The position numbers and the translations under genes were made by a program. Under the pieces are notes generated by a model, which saw only the letters and a program-made list of their open reading frames with translations, was not told the origin of the DNA and did not search any database. This document shows positions 53,190 to 61,917 of a stretch of DNA of 64,000 nucleotides, one piece after another (the stretch's first letter is position 1; each line of letters opens with the position of its first letter). The stretch is from Amycolatopsis sp. 2-15 (lineage in GTDB: Bacteria; Actinomycetota; Actinomycetes; Mycobacteriales; Pseudonocardiaceae): contig NZ_CP127294.1 of NCBI RefSeq assembly GCF_030285625.1, positions 7,162,001 through 7,226,000 on the forward strand, given 5' to 3'.

Positions 53190-53387
53190 TCACGGCAGGT
53201 CCGCGAGGATGGTGTCGAGCTCGTGGCGGAAGCGAGCGGCGTAGATTGTCGCGGTCCGCTCCTCGACTTCGGCCAGTGACAGGCGACCGTCGCCGACGGC
53301 CGCGTGCAGCGCCGTGGCGGCGGTTTCCCGCTCGGCGTCGGAACAGCGGATGCCCGCGTGCTCCGCGCGGGGCTCGCCTGCGGTCAT
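53190..53387 (-). CDS. DUF1707 (SHOCT-like) small protein
   Basis: A 65-residue protein that is almost entirely the DUF1707 domain: IRCSDAERETAATALHAAVG DGRLSLAEVEERTATIYAAR, then the usual ending ELDTILADLP. This domain is usually the N-terminal cytosolic module of actinobacterial membrane proteins; here it stands alone. ATG at MTAGEPRAEH follows GGGGACC. An operator-like CTACA-N4-TGTAG lies 48 bases upstream, so it may belong to the BlaI regulon. Confidence 0.75.
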   Translation of the reverse strand: MTAGEPRAEHAGIRCSDAERETAATALHAAVGDGRLSLAEVEERTATIYAARFRHELDTILADLP

Positions 53388-53434
53388 GGTCCCCGGGCCG
53401 AGCTGGTGTCCGAAACTCTGCTCTCGCCGAAATT

Positions 53435-53448
53435 CTACACAAATGTAG
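53435..53448. promoter_or_regulatory. BlaI-type operator upstream of the DUF1707 gene
   Basis: CTACA-CAAA-TGTAG, perfect 5-bp arms with a 4-base spacer, same pattern as sites before blaI and the glycosyltransferase gene. Confidence 0.55.
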
Positions 53449-53458
53449 TAGCTACCCG

Positions 53459-54736
53459 TCATTGCTCGAGCGGTAGCAGCAGGGTGAACAGAGCGGGCCG
53501 GGGGCGGGTCAGGCGCAGGCGCCCGCCTTCGGCTTCGGCCAGACGGCGGGCGAGCGCGAGGCCGATCCCGGTTCCCCGGGCGCCGGGTGAGCGGCGGTCG
53601 AACACGTCGGTGCCGTTGACCTCACCTTCGTCGGCGACGTCGACGGCGAGCACGTCACCGGCGTCGCGGGCGGTGACGGTCACGGTGCCGGCGCCATGGC
53701 GTAGCGCGTTGTCGAGCAGGACCGTCATGATCTGGCGCAGCACCGGCCCGGACAGCAGGGCGCCGGCGACGACGGGTTCCACCTTCAGCACGAGGTCGCG
53801 TGCGTGCTCGGCCAGGGCCGCCGCCCACTCGGTCTCGATGCCGGCGAGCTCGCAGGCGAGGTCAGTGACGTCGTCGCGGACCGGTGGTGTGTCGCGGGCG
53901 AGGGCGAGCAGGTCGGTGACGGTCCGGTCGAGCCGGCCGGTGGTCGCGACGCCGGCCTCGACCACGTCGCGCAGGTTCGCATGCGGGTTCTCCAGCGCGG
54001 CCTCCAGCTGTAGGCGCAGCCCGGCGAGCGGGGTGCGCAGCTGGTGGGACGCGTCGGCGGAAAAGGCGCGTTCCCGGGCCAGGAGGTCGTCGAGCCGCAC
54101 GGCGGTGGAGTCGAGGGACTCGCCGACCGAGTCGATCTCGGGGATTCCGGCGCGGTCGGCACGGATGCTGAAGTCACCGTCGCCAAGGTCACGGGCGGTC
54201 GCGGACAGCTGTTCGAGCGGACGGGCCAGACGCCGGGCCTGGCGCCGCGCCACGAGGTAAGCCGACAGCAGAGCAACCACGGCCAGGCCAGCCATGCCGA
54301 GCCAGGTCAGACCGGTGTGCCAGTAGACCTCTGTGCGCGCGGTGGCGGCGCGCACGAGCGCGACCACCGACCCGTCGTCGCTGATCGGCACGACGACCAC
54401 CAGTTCCCCGGGGGTGTCCGCGGACAGAACCTCGTCCGCCGCGGTGGCTTCACCGGCGTCGGCGAGCGTGGGCGGGCCGGCCCCGGCGAGCAGCCTGCCG
54501 GCCGGGCTGTAGACCGCCACAAAGGTGGGATCCTCGGTGGCCGGCGTGCGATCGGGAGCCCGGTGCCGCAGGATATCGGCCGAGACGTCAAGGGCGTAAG
54601 AGTCGGCGGCCCGTTCGAGTTCGGCGCGTTCGGCGGTGACGAAGTACCGCGCGACAGCGACGGCCAGGGGCACGCCAAACAGCCCGATCGCGACCAACGC
54701 GGCGAGCACCGTCGTCAGGACGATGCGGCGACGCAC
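53459..54736 (-). CDS. Two-component sensor histidine kinase
   Basis: A 425-residue membrane kinase. GTG start at VRRRIVLTTVLAALVAIGLF; first membrane helix at once, an extracellular sensor of about 120 residues, second helix GLTWLGMAGLAVVALLSAYL near residue 165, then HAMP (RPLEQLSATARDLGDGDFSI). The dimerisation box is FSADASHQLRTPLAGLRLQL with the phosphorylated His. ATPase motifs are MTVLLDNALRHGAG (N box), VADEGEV (G1) and GTGIGLALARRLAEAEGG (G2). The F box is weak. The start is 4 bases after the stop of its response regulator, so they are co-transcribed. Stimulus unknown; envelope genes adjoin. Confidence 0.92.
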   Translation of the reverse strand: MRRRIVLTTVLAALVAIGLFGVPLAVAVARYFVTAERAELERAADSYALDVSADILRHRAPDRTPATEDPTFVAVYSPAGRLLAGAGPPTLADAGEATAADEVLSADTPGELVVVVPISDDGSVVALVRAATARTEVYWHTGLTWLGMAGLAVVALLSAYLVARRQARRLARPLEQLSATARDLGDGDFSIRADRAGIPEIDSVGESLDSTAVRLDDLLARERAFSADASHQLRTPLAGLRLQLEAALENPHANLRDVVEAGVATTGRLDRTVTDLLALARDTPPVRDDVTDLACELAGIETEWAAALAEHARDLVLKVEPVVAGALLSGPVLRQIMTVLLDNALRHGAGTVTVTARDAGDVLAVDVADEGEVNGTDVFDRRSPGARGTGIGLALARRLAEAEGGRLRLTRPRPALFTLLLPLEQ

Positions 54737-54740
54737 GCGC

Positions 54741-55433
54741 TCACCCTTCCGATTCCTCGAGCCGGTAGCCGTGGCGACGCAGGGTGGCGATCTCCGGCAT
54801 CGGGCCCGCACCGCCGGCCTCGGCGAGTTTGCGTCGCAGCGTGGCGATGTGGACGTCGAGTGTCTTGGTCGAGCCGAACCAGTGGGCATCCCACACGTCG
54901 GCCATCAGTGCTTCGCGGCTCACCGCGTTGCCGGGATCTTGGGCAAGGCGCAGCAGGAGCTCGAACTCCTTGGCGCGCAACTGGCACTCGATCCCGTCCA
55001 CGGTGACCCGGCGAGCGGCCGGGTCGATCCGCAGCCGGCCGAGCGTGATCTCGACCTGGCTGCGATCGGTCGAGTGGCGCCGCAGGTGCGCGCGCAGACG
55101 AGCATGCAGTTCGCCCAGCGGCACCGGTTTTACGAGATAGTCATCCGCGCCCGCCTCGAGTCCCACGACCACGTCCATCTCTTCGGCGCGTGCGGTGAGC
55201 ATGACGATCACGCAGGCCGGCAGCGCACCGCGCAGTTCGCGGCACACCTCGGTACCGTCCAGGTCCGGCAGGCTCAAGTCGAGCAGGACCAGGTCGCACG
55301 GCTGCTTCGCGGCGTCCTGCAGGGCGGTGCGGCCGCGGGTGTGCCACGCGACCTCGTGCCCGTGCTGGGTCAGGCTCGTGTGCAGAACCTCACCGATGGT
55401 GCGGTCGTCTTCGACGACAAGGACTCGGGCCAT
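54741..55433 (-). CDS. OmpR-family response regulator
   Basis: A 230-residue regulator. Receiver domain: RVLVVEDDRTIGEVLHTSL (acidic pair), phosphorylated Asp in DLVLLDLSLPDLDGTEV, switch residues in VIVMLTARAEEMD and Lys in DYLVKPVPLGEL. The winged-helix output domain is ITLGRLRIDPAARRVTVDGI, LRAKEFELLLRLAQDPGNAV and DVHIATLRRKLAEAGG, then ATLRRHGYRLE. ATG at MARVLVVEDD preferred over one 48 bases upstream. Works with the following kinase. Confidence 0.93.
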   Translation of the reverse strand: MARVLVVEDDRTIGEVLHTSLTQHGHEVAWHTRGRTALQDAAKQPCDLVLLDLSLPDLDGTEVCRELRGALPACVIVMLTARAEEMDVVVGLEAGADDYLVKPVPLGELHARLRAHLRRHSTDRSQVEITLGRLRIDPAARRVTVDGIECQLRAKEFELLLRLAQDPGNAVSREALMADVWDAHWFGSTKTLDVHIATLRRKLAEAGGAGPMPEIATLRRHGYRLEESEG

Positions 55434-55591
55434 GCCCCGAGAATATCCGCATTTCCCGGCTCGAGCGCAGACCACGATCATTTTGCCTGCCGCTAACCTG
55501 AGCGGACTGTCCTCTTACCGGCGCCGGCAGCGAAATCAGTTGGCATTCGTCCGTGAATGCGTTTTTCCCTGGCACTAACCTGCGGCTTCCC

Positions 55592-56808
55592 ATGCGTACA
55601 CACAACCCGAAACAGCTTGGGGTCATGTCCGCCGATCAGCTGTACCCACATCCGGTTTCCCCGCGCCGGCCCGGCCCTCGGCCGACGGCTCCCCAGTCGG
55701 CTCCGGCGCCGCGGAAGGGACGCTGGCGGCGCCGGATCGTGCTTCTGGTCGTCGCGGCGCTGGTGGGCTACCCGGACGGAACCTACGCCTACGCACTGAC
55801 CTCCCCCGGCGACGCGAGCGTGTCCGTCCGGACCGTGGATTGGCTGCGGGACATAGGACTTGGTGGTGTGGTCAACGCCGTGGAGAACTGCTGGTTCACC
55901 CGGCACCCACCCTCGAGTGCACCGCCGTCGGCCGGCGAGCTGCCCATGGTGGGAGGACCGGCCACCGGTGGTACCGGCCCTCGCCCGCGGAATCTCCCGG
56001 TCGACCCGTCCGCCTCCGCCGGAGCCGGTGAGTGGACCCCCGGGGCCCGCAGCGGCGACCAGGTCGCCGAATACACCACATTCATCCAGCCCGACCCGGC
56101 CCACGCGAGCGTGGTCGCGGGATCGCGTGGCTGAACCAGTCCCTGGTGCGTACGCAATTGTTCGCCGGGACGAAAGACCCCGGCGGCCCTGGCCCGGCTT
56201 CCATTCCCTCCGAAATGCACAGCACACTCGTGGCCGCGTTCAACTCCGGTTTTTAGCTCAAGGACTGCAACGGCGGTTTCTACCTCGACGGCACCACCGT
56301 CTCGCCCCTCCACGACGGCATGGCCTCCGTCGTCATCGACAACACCGGGCGGGTGTCGGTGGCGCAGTGGGGGCGGGACGCGACGATCAAGGCCAACATC
56401 GCCGCCGTGCGCCAGAACCTCGATCTCGTGATCGACCACGGCGCCCCGATGCGGGGACTGGACCTCAACCCGGCAGGCCACTGGGGCAGCGCGTCGAACC
56501 AGTTCCAGTACACCTGGCGCTCAGGTCTGGGCACCGACCGGGCCGGCAACCTCATCTACGTCGGCGGCACCGGCCTGACCCTGCACACCCTCGCCGACGC
56601 CATGGTGCAGGCGGGCATCCAACAGGGCATGGAGCTCGACATCCACTCGCCGATGGTCACCTTCAACAGCTACCGGCCCGGCGACCCGAACGCGGGCGCG
56701 ACGAAACTGCTGCCCGCCATACCCGGCAGCGTGGGCCGCTACCTGGAACCCGACCAGCGTGACTTCTTCGCCACCACCCTGAGGTTCCCGCCGTCCACGA
56801 CACCGTAA
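55592..56808 (+). pseudogene. Phosphodiester glycosidase (NAGPA domain), frameshift and stop
   Basis: A secreted or membrane-anchored protein related to phosphodiester alpha-N-acetylglucosaminidase. The N-terminus (MRTHNPKQLGVMSADQLYPH) is followed by a basic stretch and one membrane helix. A one-base loss near 56117 moves sense to the next frame: GIAWLNQSLVRTQLFAGTKD and MHSTLVAAFNSGF. Then TAG replaces a Lys or Arg codon (GF-stop-LKDCNGGFYLDGTTV) near 56254. The rest carries MASVVIDNTGRVSVAQWGRD, GLDLNPAGHWGSAS and IYVGGTGLTLHTLADAMVQA. The two lesions make it a pseudogene. Confidence 0.8.
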
Positions 56809-56810
56809 AA

Positions 56811-56828
56811 TACGACAACAGTGTAGAT
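56811..56828. promoter_or_regulatory. BlaI-type operator upstream of blaI
   Basis: TACGACA-N4-TGTAGAT; one arm matches the consensus fully, the other at five of seven bases. It lies 8 bases before the blaI start, fitting autorepression. Confidence 0.55.
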
Positions 56829-56835
56829 TCATACC

Positions 56836-57198
56836 ATGCGTAGAGGACCAGGTGAGCTGGAGGCCGAGGTGCTGGCCGTGCTGTGGCAGCACGATCAGCC
56901 CGCCTCGGCAGCGGAAGTGCGGGAGTGGCTCGGCGACGACTCCCTCGCTTACACGACCGTGGTGACGATCCTGTCCCGGCTGCACGAGAAGGGCGTCCTG
57001 GCCCGCGAAAAGCAGGGCCGGATGTTCGCCTATCACCCTGTCGACGACGCTCCCGGCCTCGCCGCCCGCCGGATGCGGGCAGTGCTCGACAGCGAGGACA
57101 ACCGGGAAAGCGTGCTGGCCCGGTTCGTCTCGAACCTGCCCCCCGACGACGAGCAAGCGCTGCTGCAGCTCTTGCAAGGCGACCGCGAAGGCACGTGA
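56836..57198 (+). CDS. blaI: BlaI/MecI/CopY-family repressor
   Basis: A 120-residue winged-helix repressor: GPGELEAEVLAVLWQHDQPA SAAEVREWLGDDSLAYTTVV (HTH), TILSRLHEKGVLAREKQGRM FAYHPV (wing), then a C-terminal dimer helix RESVLARFVSNLPPDDEQAL. In relatives an M56 protease cleaves the repressor after beta-lactam or wall stress. The M56 gene follows 3 bases later, giving the usual pair. Operator-like sites in its own promoter and elsewhere in this region suggest it controls envelope genes. Confidence 0.9.
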   Translation: MRRGPGELEAEVLAVLWQHDQPASAAEVREWLGDDSLAYTTVVTILSRLHEKGVLAREKQGRMFAYHPVDDAPGLAARRMRAVLDSEDNRESVLARFVSNLPPDDEQALLQLLQGDREGT

Positions 57199-57201
57199 TC
57201 G

Positions 57202-58218
57202 ATGTACCCGGGCGTGCTCGTTCCACTGCTGGTGCCGCTGGCCTCGTGGCCGGTGGCCCGATGGCTGGCGCCGCGGCTGACCCCGCAGCACGGCGCGTGG
57301 CTGCTGACGTTCCTGGCCGTGATCTTCGCGGCCGGCAGCACATGCGCGCTGGCGCTGGGCGCGGTCGCGGGGCTGTCACTCGTGCCCGCGGTGGCCGAGT
57401 TCGGTGACTTCTCCCCCGCCACGCTGAGCGTGATCGCGGGCTCCGACGTGCCGCTGGCGATCGCCTGCGGAGTGCTGCTGATCGGCGTGGTGGTGGCCCT
57501 CGGGCGAACCGCGTTGGGTCAATGGCGCTGGTACCGGCGGGTCCACGCCGAACTGGACAAGCATTCGGGCGATGGCGGCGTCGTGGTCTTGCCCGGCGCG
57601 GACCCGGTGGCGTTCGCGATCGCCGGCCGTGGCGGCCGAATCGCTGTGTCCACGGGCATGCTCGCCGCGCTGTCGGCGGACGAGCGGGCCGCGTTGCTCC
57701 ATCACGAACGTGCTCACCTGCGGCTCAGGCACCCGGTCTACTCCGCCGCGGGGGTCCTCGCGGGTGCGCTCAACCCGTTCATCCGTCCCCTCACGACGGC
57801 GGCGCGGTTCGCGATGGAGCGCTGGGCCGACGAGGCCGCGGCCACTGGTGTGGGCAATCGACGGGTGGTGGCGACCGCGGTGGCGAAGGCGGCGCTGGCG
57901 GACAAGAGACCAGCGTCGTACGCGCTCGCGGCGGGCGGCGGCCCGGTGCCCCAACGGGTGCGCGCGCTGCTTGCCGATGCCCCACCGTCACCGGGTGTGT
58001 GCGGGCGCGGGATCACGGCCCTCGCCGTGGCGATCGTGCTGGCCGGCCCTGCCTGGTCGGCCGGCGCCGGAGCCCAGGCGGCGATCACGCTGCACTCCGA
58101 CATCGAAGCCGCTCAGCTGGCCTCGTGCTCGGCCCACCCCGTGCTCGCGAAGCGGCCCCACGGTCAGGCCTCGCTCACCGCAGTCCGCCAGGATCGCCGG
58201 GAGTGCGCCGAGGGCTGA
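57202..58218 (+). CDS. M56-family membrane metalloprotease (BlaR1-like)
   Basis: A 338-residue membrane protease without the sensor domain of true BlaR1. Four hydrophobic segments: LVPLLVPLASWPVARWLAPR, LLTFLAVIFAAGSTCALALG, DVPLAIACGVLLIGVVVALG and a late ITALAVAIVLAGPAWSAGAG. The zinc motif is HERAH in ALLHHERAHLRLRHPVYSAA, followed by ALNPFIRPLTTAARFAMERW ADEAA with the third ligand Glu. Likely cleaves BlaI in response to an unknown signal. The last 230 bases overlap the opposite-strand deacetylase gene; one of the two may read past its true end. Confidence 0.85.
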   Translation: MYPGVLVPLLVPLASWPVARWLAPRLTPQHGAWLLTFLAVIFAAGSTCALALGAVAGLSLVPAVAEFGDFSPATLSVIAGSDVPLAIACGVLLIGVVVALGRTALGQWRWYRRVHAELDKHSGDGGVVVLPGADPVAFAIAGRGGRIAVSTGMLAALSADERAALLHHERAHLRLRHPVYSAAGVLAGALNPFIRPLTTAARFAMERWADEAAATGVGNRRVVATAVAKAALADKRPASYALAAGGGPVPQRVRALLADAPPSPGVCGRGITALAVAIVLAGPAWSAGAGAQAAITLHSDIEAAQLASCSAHPVLAKRPHGQASLTAVRQDRRECAEG

Positions 58219-58833
58219 GCGCCACGCGCCGACCGCAGCTTCGACGTCGGAGTCGTGCAACAGGATCGTGCCACCGCCGCGAAGTCCCTTGTGGACGTTC
58301 GCGGCCACGGATTCCGAGGTGGCGTGCCTGGTCCAGTCGAAGCCCCAGGCCGTCCACAGCACCGGACGCAGGTCCAGGGTGCGCGCGGCCAGCAGCGCGC
58401 CGGAGGAGAACACACCGTAGGGAGCGCGCAGCCAGCCCGGCCGTTCCCCGGTCACGGAGCAGATCAGATCCATCGTGCGGGCCAGATCATCGCGCAGAGC
58501 GGACGGGGAGCGGCGCAGAAAGCACCGGTGGTCCCAGCCGTGCACCGCGAGCTCGTGCCCGGTCGCGACGATCTCGCGGCCGAGTTCCGGGGCGCGGGCG
58601 AGCTCACGACCGAGCACGAAGAACGTCGCCCGCGTGCCGGTCCGTGCCAGCAGCGACAGGAAATGCGGTGTGGACCGCGGGTGCGGCCCGTCGTCGAAGG
58701 TGAGGGCGACGTGGCCGGGATCGCCGAGGCCGGCCAGCGCGGGCGCGAGCGCCGCGCGAACCGGCGGCAGGAACAGGGCGGCCGGCCCGGCGTGCGCCGC
58801 GACCGCCGCCGCCACCGCGGCGGCCCGCATCAT
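57988..58833 (-). CDS. Polysaccharide deacetylase (NodB domain)
   Basis: Removes acetyl groups from glycans such as peptidoglycan or chitin oligomers. N-terminal hydrophobic segment AAAVAAAVAAHAGPAALFLP, then the NodB motifs: VALTFDDGPHPRSTPHFLSL (catalytic Asp pair), HELAVHGWDHRCF (metal His), WLRAPYGVFSSGALL and ILLHDSDVEAAV. Its start overlaps the stop of the glycosyltransferase gene (ATGA), so both are in one operon. The frame continues about 60 residues beyond the family end (GLTVGPLREHGV) into DNA antisense to the M56 gene, so the original stop may have been lost. Confidence 0.85.
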   Translation of the reverse strand: MMRAAAVAAAVAAHAGPAALFLPPVRAALAPALAGLGDPGHVALTFDDGPHPRSTPHFLSLLARTGTRATFFVLGRELARAPELGREIVATGHELAVHGWDHRCFLRRSPSALRDDLARTMDLICSVTGERPGWLRAPYGVFSSGALLAARTLDLRPVLWTAWGFDWTRHATSESVAANVHKGLRGGGTILLHDSDVEAAVGAWRSALGALPAILADCGERGLTVGPLREHGVGRARGQLSGFDVGVQRDRRLGSGAGRPGRAGQHDRHGEGRDPAPAHTR

Positions 58834-59857
58834 CCTGCCACCGCGACGGGCGCGATGGCGTCCAACATCGGCGGTTGCAGAGCCACATACAGGGCCACGC
58901 CGAGCGCATCCGGCGACCGCACCCACGGCACGGTGCCGGCCTGGTTGAGCACCGCGGCGTTGGCGCGGCCGTGCCCGGGCAGGCAGCGGTAGGTCAGCAC
59001 GGGCAGGCCGGTGGCGAGCGCCTCCGAGGTGGTGAGCCCGCCCGCGTTCTGGACTACGACGTCGCAGGCGCGCATCAGGCCGGCCATGTCGTCGACCCAC
59101 CCGAACACGCGCCGCACACCCGCCTCCTCGAGCCGGTGCCGCAGCGCGTCGTTGCGACCGCAGACGACCACGGGCTCGACACTGCCCTCAGTCTGCAAGT
59201 CGGCCACCGTGCGTTCGACTTCGCCGACACCCCAGGAGCCCGAGACGACGAGGGCCAGCGCGCGGTCCGCAGGAAGGCCGTGCGCCAAGCGGAGCAAGGC
59301 CTTTTCGGCGGCCCCGGCAACCGGCCGGAACGCGGGCGCGACCAATGGTTTCCGGACCACCGTGTGAACGGCACCGAGCGCCCGGGCCTGCTCGGCCGCG
59401 AGGTCGTTGGGCGCCACGATCAGATCGGCCCACGGGCTCACACACAGCCGGTGCACGGAGGGGTCCGTCAGGTAGGCCACCAACCCCTGTGCGAGCCGCC
59501 CTTGCGCTCGCAGCCGCCCGGCGGCGAGCGTGGCAAGCGGGTAGTCGACACGACCAGCTGCGCACCGTCCACGGCAGCCGCGAGCTTCTCGACCGCGAGC
59601 CCCGCGAACCGGTGCGCCGCCGCGGCCAGACCCGGCGAGCCGAGTGCACCGAGCAACCAGTCCCAGCTGCGCGGGGCGACCTGCAGTTGCCGATGGTAGG
59701 CGCCGCACAGAATCCGGCCGAGCCGTCCGGGCAGCAGGTCCAGGAAGTCCACGACGTCCGAGGGGGTGCCACGCTCCCCCATCCGCCGGGCCAGCTCCTT
59801 CGCCGCACCATCGTGCCCAGCGCCGATCCGAGCCGACACGATCACCACACGCTCCAT
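58830..59857 (-). pseudogene. Glycosyltransferase (MGDG-synthase/MurG-like), one frameshift
   Basis: GT28-type fold. The first frame reads MERVVIVSARIGAGHDGAAK ELARRM and FLDLLPGRLGRILCGAYHRQ to about residue 105 (AQLVVST). A one-base loss near 59545 moves sense to YPLATLAAGRLRAQGRLAQG. Then come AYLTDPSVHRLCVSPWADLI, VVSGSWGVGEVERTVADLQT and the donor-binding VVQNAGGLTTSEALATGLPV LTYRCLPGHGRANA. It would transfer a sugar to a lipid or wall precursor. Two BlaI-type operators precede it. If the shift is a sequencing error the gene is normal. Confidence 0.8.
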
Positions 59858-59877
59858 GTGAACGCCTTCCAGAGTAT

Positions 59878-59891
59878 CTACAGGTATGTAG
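59878..59891. promoter_or_regulatory. BlaI-type operator, proximal copy
   Basis: CTACA-GGTA-TGTAG, perfect arms with a 4-base spacer, 20 bases before the glycosyltransferase start. Confidence 0.6.
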
Positions 59892-59896
59892 TAAAT

Positions 59897-59910
59897 CTAC
59901 ATTCATGTAG
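59897..59910. promoter_or_regulatory. BlaI-type operator, distal copy
   Basis: CTACA-TTCA-TGTAG inside the larger palindrome ATCTACA ... TGTAGAT. Centres of the two sites are 19 bases apart, nearly two helical turns, so dimers could bind side by side. Confidence 0.6.
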
Positions 59911-59994
59911 ATGCAGGGTGGTTCTGGGTGTGCGTGTCCGGTTCGCCGGGTTGGTCCTCACCCCGGACTGCCACCGGGGTGAGGACCGTCGACG

Positions 59995-61635
59995 TCAGTG
60001 CCGGTCGAGCCCAGGGAGCACGCGGGTTCCTTCGGCACGCACGGCGGCAAGGGAGCGGGGGTCGAGGTTCAGCAGCCGCAGGATGGTCGGCGCGATCTGC
60101 GTCGTCTCGACGGCACCGCCGACCACCTGGCCACGGCCGGTGCCGCTGACGACCAAGGGGACGGACCGGTCGTCGGCGGCAGCGCCGCCGTGTTCGGCGA
60201 TCTTCGACTGCCCGCCGGTGTAGACGACGCCGGGCACCGTCAGGCCGACGAGGTCGGGCACCCGGTCGTCGCCGGGGCGCACGCCGAAGTAGCGAGCGGC
60301 GTCGGCTCCCGCGTGAACGGTCGCCAGTCCGGAGTGGACAAACGGTTTCGCCGCACCGGTGGCCCCGTTGCCCGTGCCGGACTGGGCCAGCAGGTAGTTC
60401 TTCGCGAACGTCGTCGCCGCGGCCGAGCGGTCGGTGAGCCACAGCAGCATCGCGTCGTCCTCGGTCGATTGGGCGACGAGGTCGGCCGCCCCCGGGTGCG
60501 CGGCGCGCCAGGCGGCGTTGAGCCCGTCGAGCAGGGCACCGTCGTCGATGCGGGTCAGCGCGTTCGGGTCGATCGGCGACTGGCCGTGTTTGGCGGACAG
60601 GACGATGGTCGTGCTCCGGTCAATGCCGCGCCGCTTGAGCTCGGCGGCGAACGCGCCGAGCTGCCGGTCGACGAAGTCGAGCGCCGAGCGCACGACGGGC
60701 CCAGGGGCGCCACCGGCGAGATAGCCGCCCGCTTGGCCGCCGGAGACCGGGAGTTTCTGCGCGGTGGACACCGACTGGAAGTTGAGGCCGAACACCGCAG
60801 GAGTGCCGACCTTCATGGTGCCGCTGTGGTCGTAGCCGTCGATCTCGTTGAGCACCGCACGGGCCTTGTAGGCGTCGTAGCGCTGGGTCGCGGCGTTGTC
60901 GGTCGTCCAGTCCGATCCGGACGATGCGCCCGGCACCTGGCTGTTGATCTCGGGCGTGAACAGGTCCTGGATACCGGTGCCGGACGGTCCGTTGAGCAGC
61001 TCGTAAGCGGGGTGCTTGTCCGACCAGGCGGTGCGCAGCCCGGCCTGGCGGGCCACCTCGAAGACCGTGTTGACGTGCAGATACTGGTGCGGGTACACGG
61101 GTTTGCACGTCTGCGGGTCGACCGGCAGTTTCGCCGGGTCGATGAGCGTGCGCGGGTTGCCGGTCATCGTCAGCACGCCGCTGGGCAGACCGGCCACGCC
61201 CTGCCCGGCGTCAAGGGCGTTCTTATCGCGATCGAGGTCTTCGGTGTAGTCGACCACCGCGCCCGGCTTCGCCCCGGCGCAATGCGTGGTGCCGGCCGGC
61301 AGCAGGGCGTGGTTGTAGGTGGCGTCGTAGTACACGCCGGTGGTCGCGGGGTTTCCGCCAGTGAGCTGGCCGACCAAGCCGGGAAACGAGTCCGAGGGAA
61401 CCGGAGTGCTCGCGTGCGTGTACTGCGTGCCGTGCGCGAGCAGGTCCGCCAGCTCCGCATGCGGATGGGTCGCGGTGTACCAGACGAGGTCCGACTGGTG
61501 CATGCCGTCGACCGAGACAAGCAGGACGTGCTGCTGTCCCGAGCGCGCCGGCTGCGCCACCGCCGCGGGCGCGGCGGTGGCGAACAATCCCGCGGCGGCA
61601 AGCAGGGCGAACAACGGTGTGCGGTTTCTCGACAC
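59995..61635 (-). CDS. Secreted alkaline-phosphatase-superfamily phosphodiesterase
   Basis: A 546-residue exported protein. GTG start 7 bases after AGGAGG. Signal peptide SRNRTPLFALLAAAGLFATA APAAVAQ with Ala-x-Ala cleavage. The type I phosphodiesterase/nucleotide pyrophosphatase fold shows VLLVSVDGMHQSDLVWYTAT (metal Asp), STPVPSDSFPGLVGQLTGGN with the nucleophile Ser/Thr region, TAWSDKHPAYE, TIVLSAKHGQSPIDPN (metal His) and SKIAEHGGAAADDRSVPLVV. It cleaves a phosphate ester outside the cell. It lies upstream of the glycosyltransferase operon with its own start. Confidence 0.88.
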   Translation of the reverse strand: MSRNRTPLFALLAAAGLFATAAPAAVAQPARSGQQHVLLVSVDGMHQSDLVWYTATHPHAELADLLAHGTQYTHASTPVPSDSFPGLVGQLTGGNPATTGVYYDATYNHALLPAGTTHCAGAKPGAVVDYTEDLDRDKNALDAGQGVAGLPSGVLTMTGNPRTLIDPAKLPVDPQTCKPVYPHQYLHVNTVFEVARQAGLRTAWSDKHPAYELLNGPSGTGIQDLFTPEINSQVPGASSGSDWTTDNAATQRYDAYKARAVLNEIDGYDHSGTMKVGTPAVFGLNFQSVSTAQKLPVSGGQAGGYLAGGAPGPVVRSALDFVDRQLGAFAAELKRRGIDRSTTIVLSAKHGQSPIDPNALTRIDDGALLDGLNAAWRAAHPGAADLVAQSTEDDAMLLWLTDRSAAATTFAKNYLLAQSGTGNGATGAAKPFVHSGLATVHAGADAARYFGVRPGDDRVPDLVGLTVPGVVYTGGQSKIAEHGGAAADDRSVPLVVSGTGRGQVVGGAVETTQIAPTILRLLNLDPRSLAAVRAEGTRVLPGLDRH

Positions 61636-61917
61636 GAATCTTCCTCCTGGCTGTTGCGCGGCCGAAGTCGGCGGCACCCGGGGTATTCCAGGCCGCCGAA
61701 ACGGATTCCGGGAAACCTGAGGGAGAACATCTAGTGAACTGAATTCCTGACACTCCAGGCGGAATGACGCACCACGGTACAGCATCGAAGGTTAGCGTCA
61801 GGTTTACCACTGACTATTCAATGGCAAGAAGAATACCGGCAAAACAAGCAACCGGTACACGGGTGGAACATTCGTTCCGATCGCACCGACAACACCGGAG
61901 AATGCGAGAATTTCCCC
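61636..61917. other. Divergent promoter region
   Basis: 282 bp between the phosphatase and membrane-protein genes, AT-richer around 61800-61910. No distinct operator of the CTACA type is seen. Confidence 0.4.
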
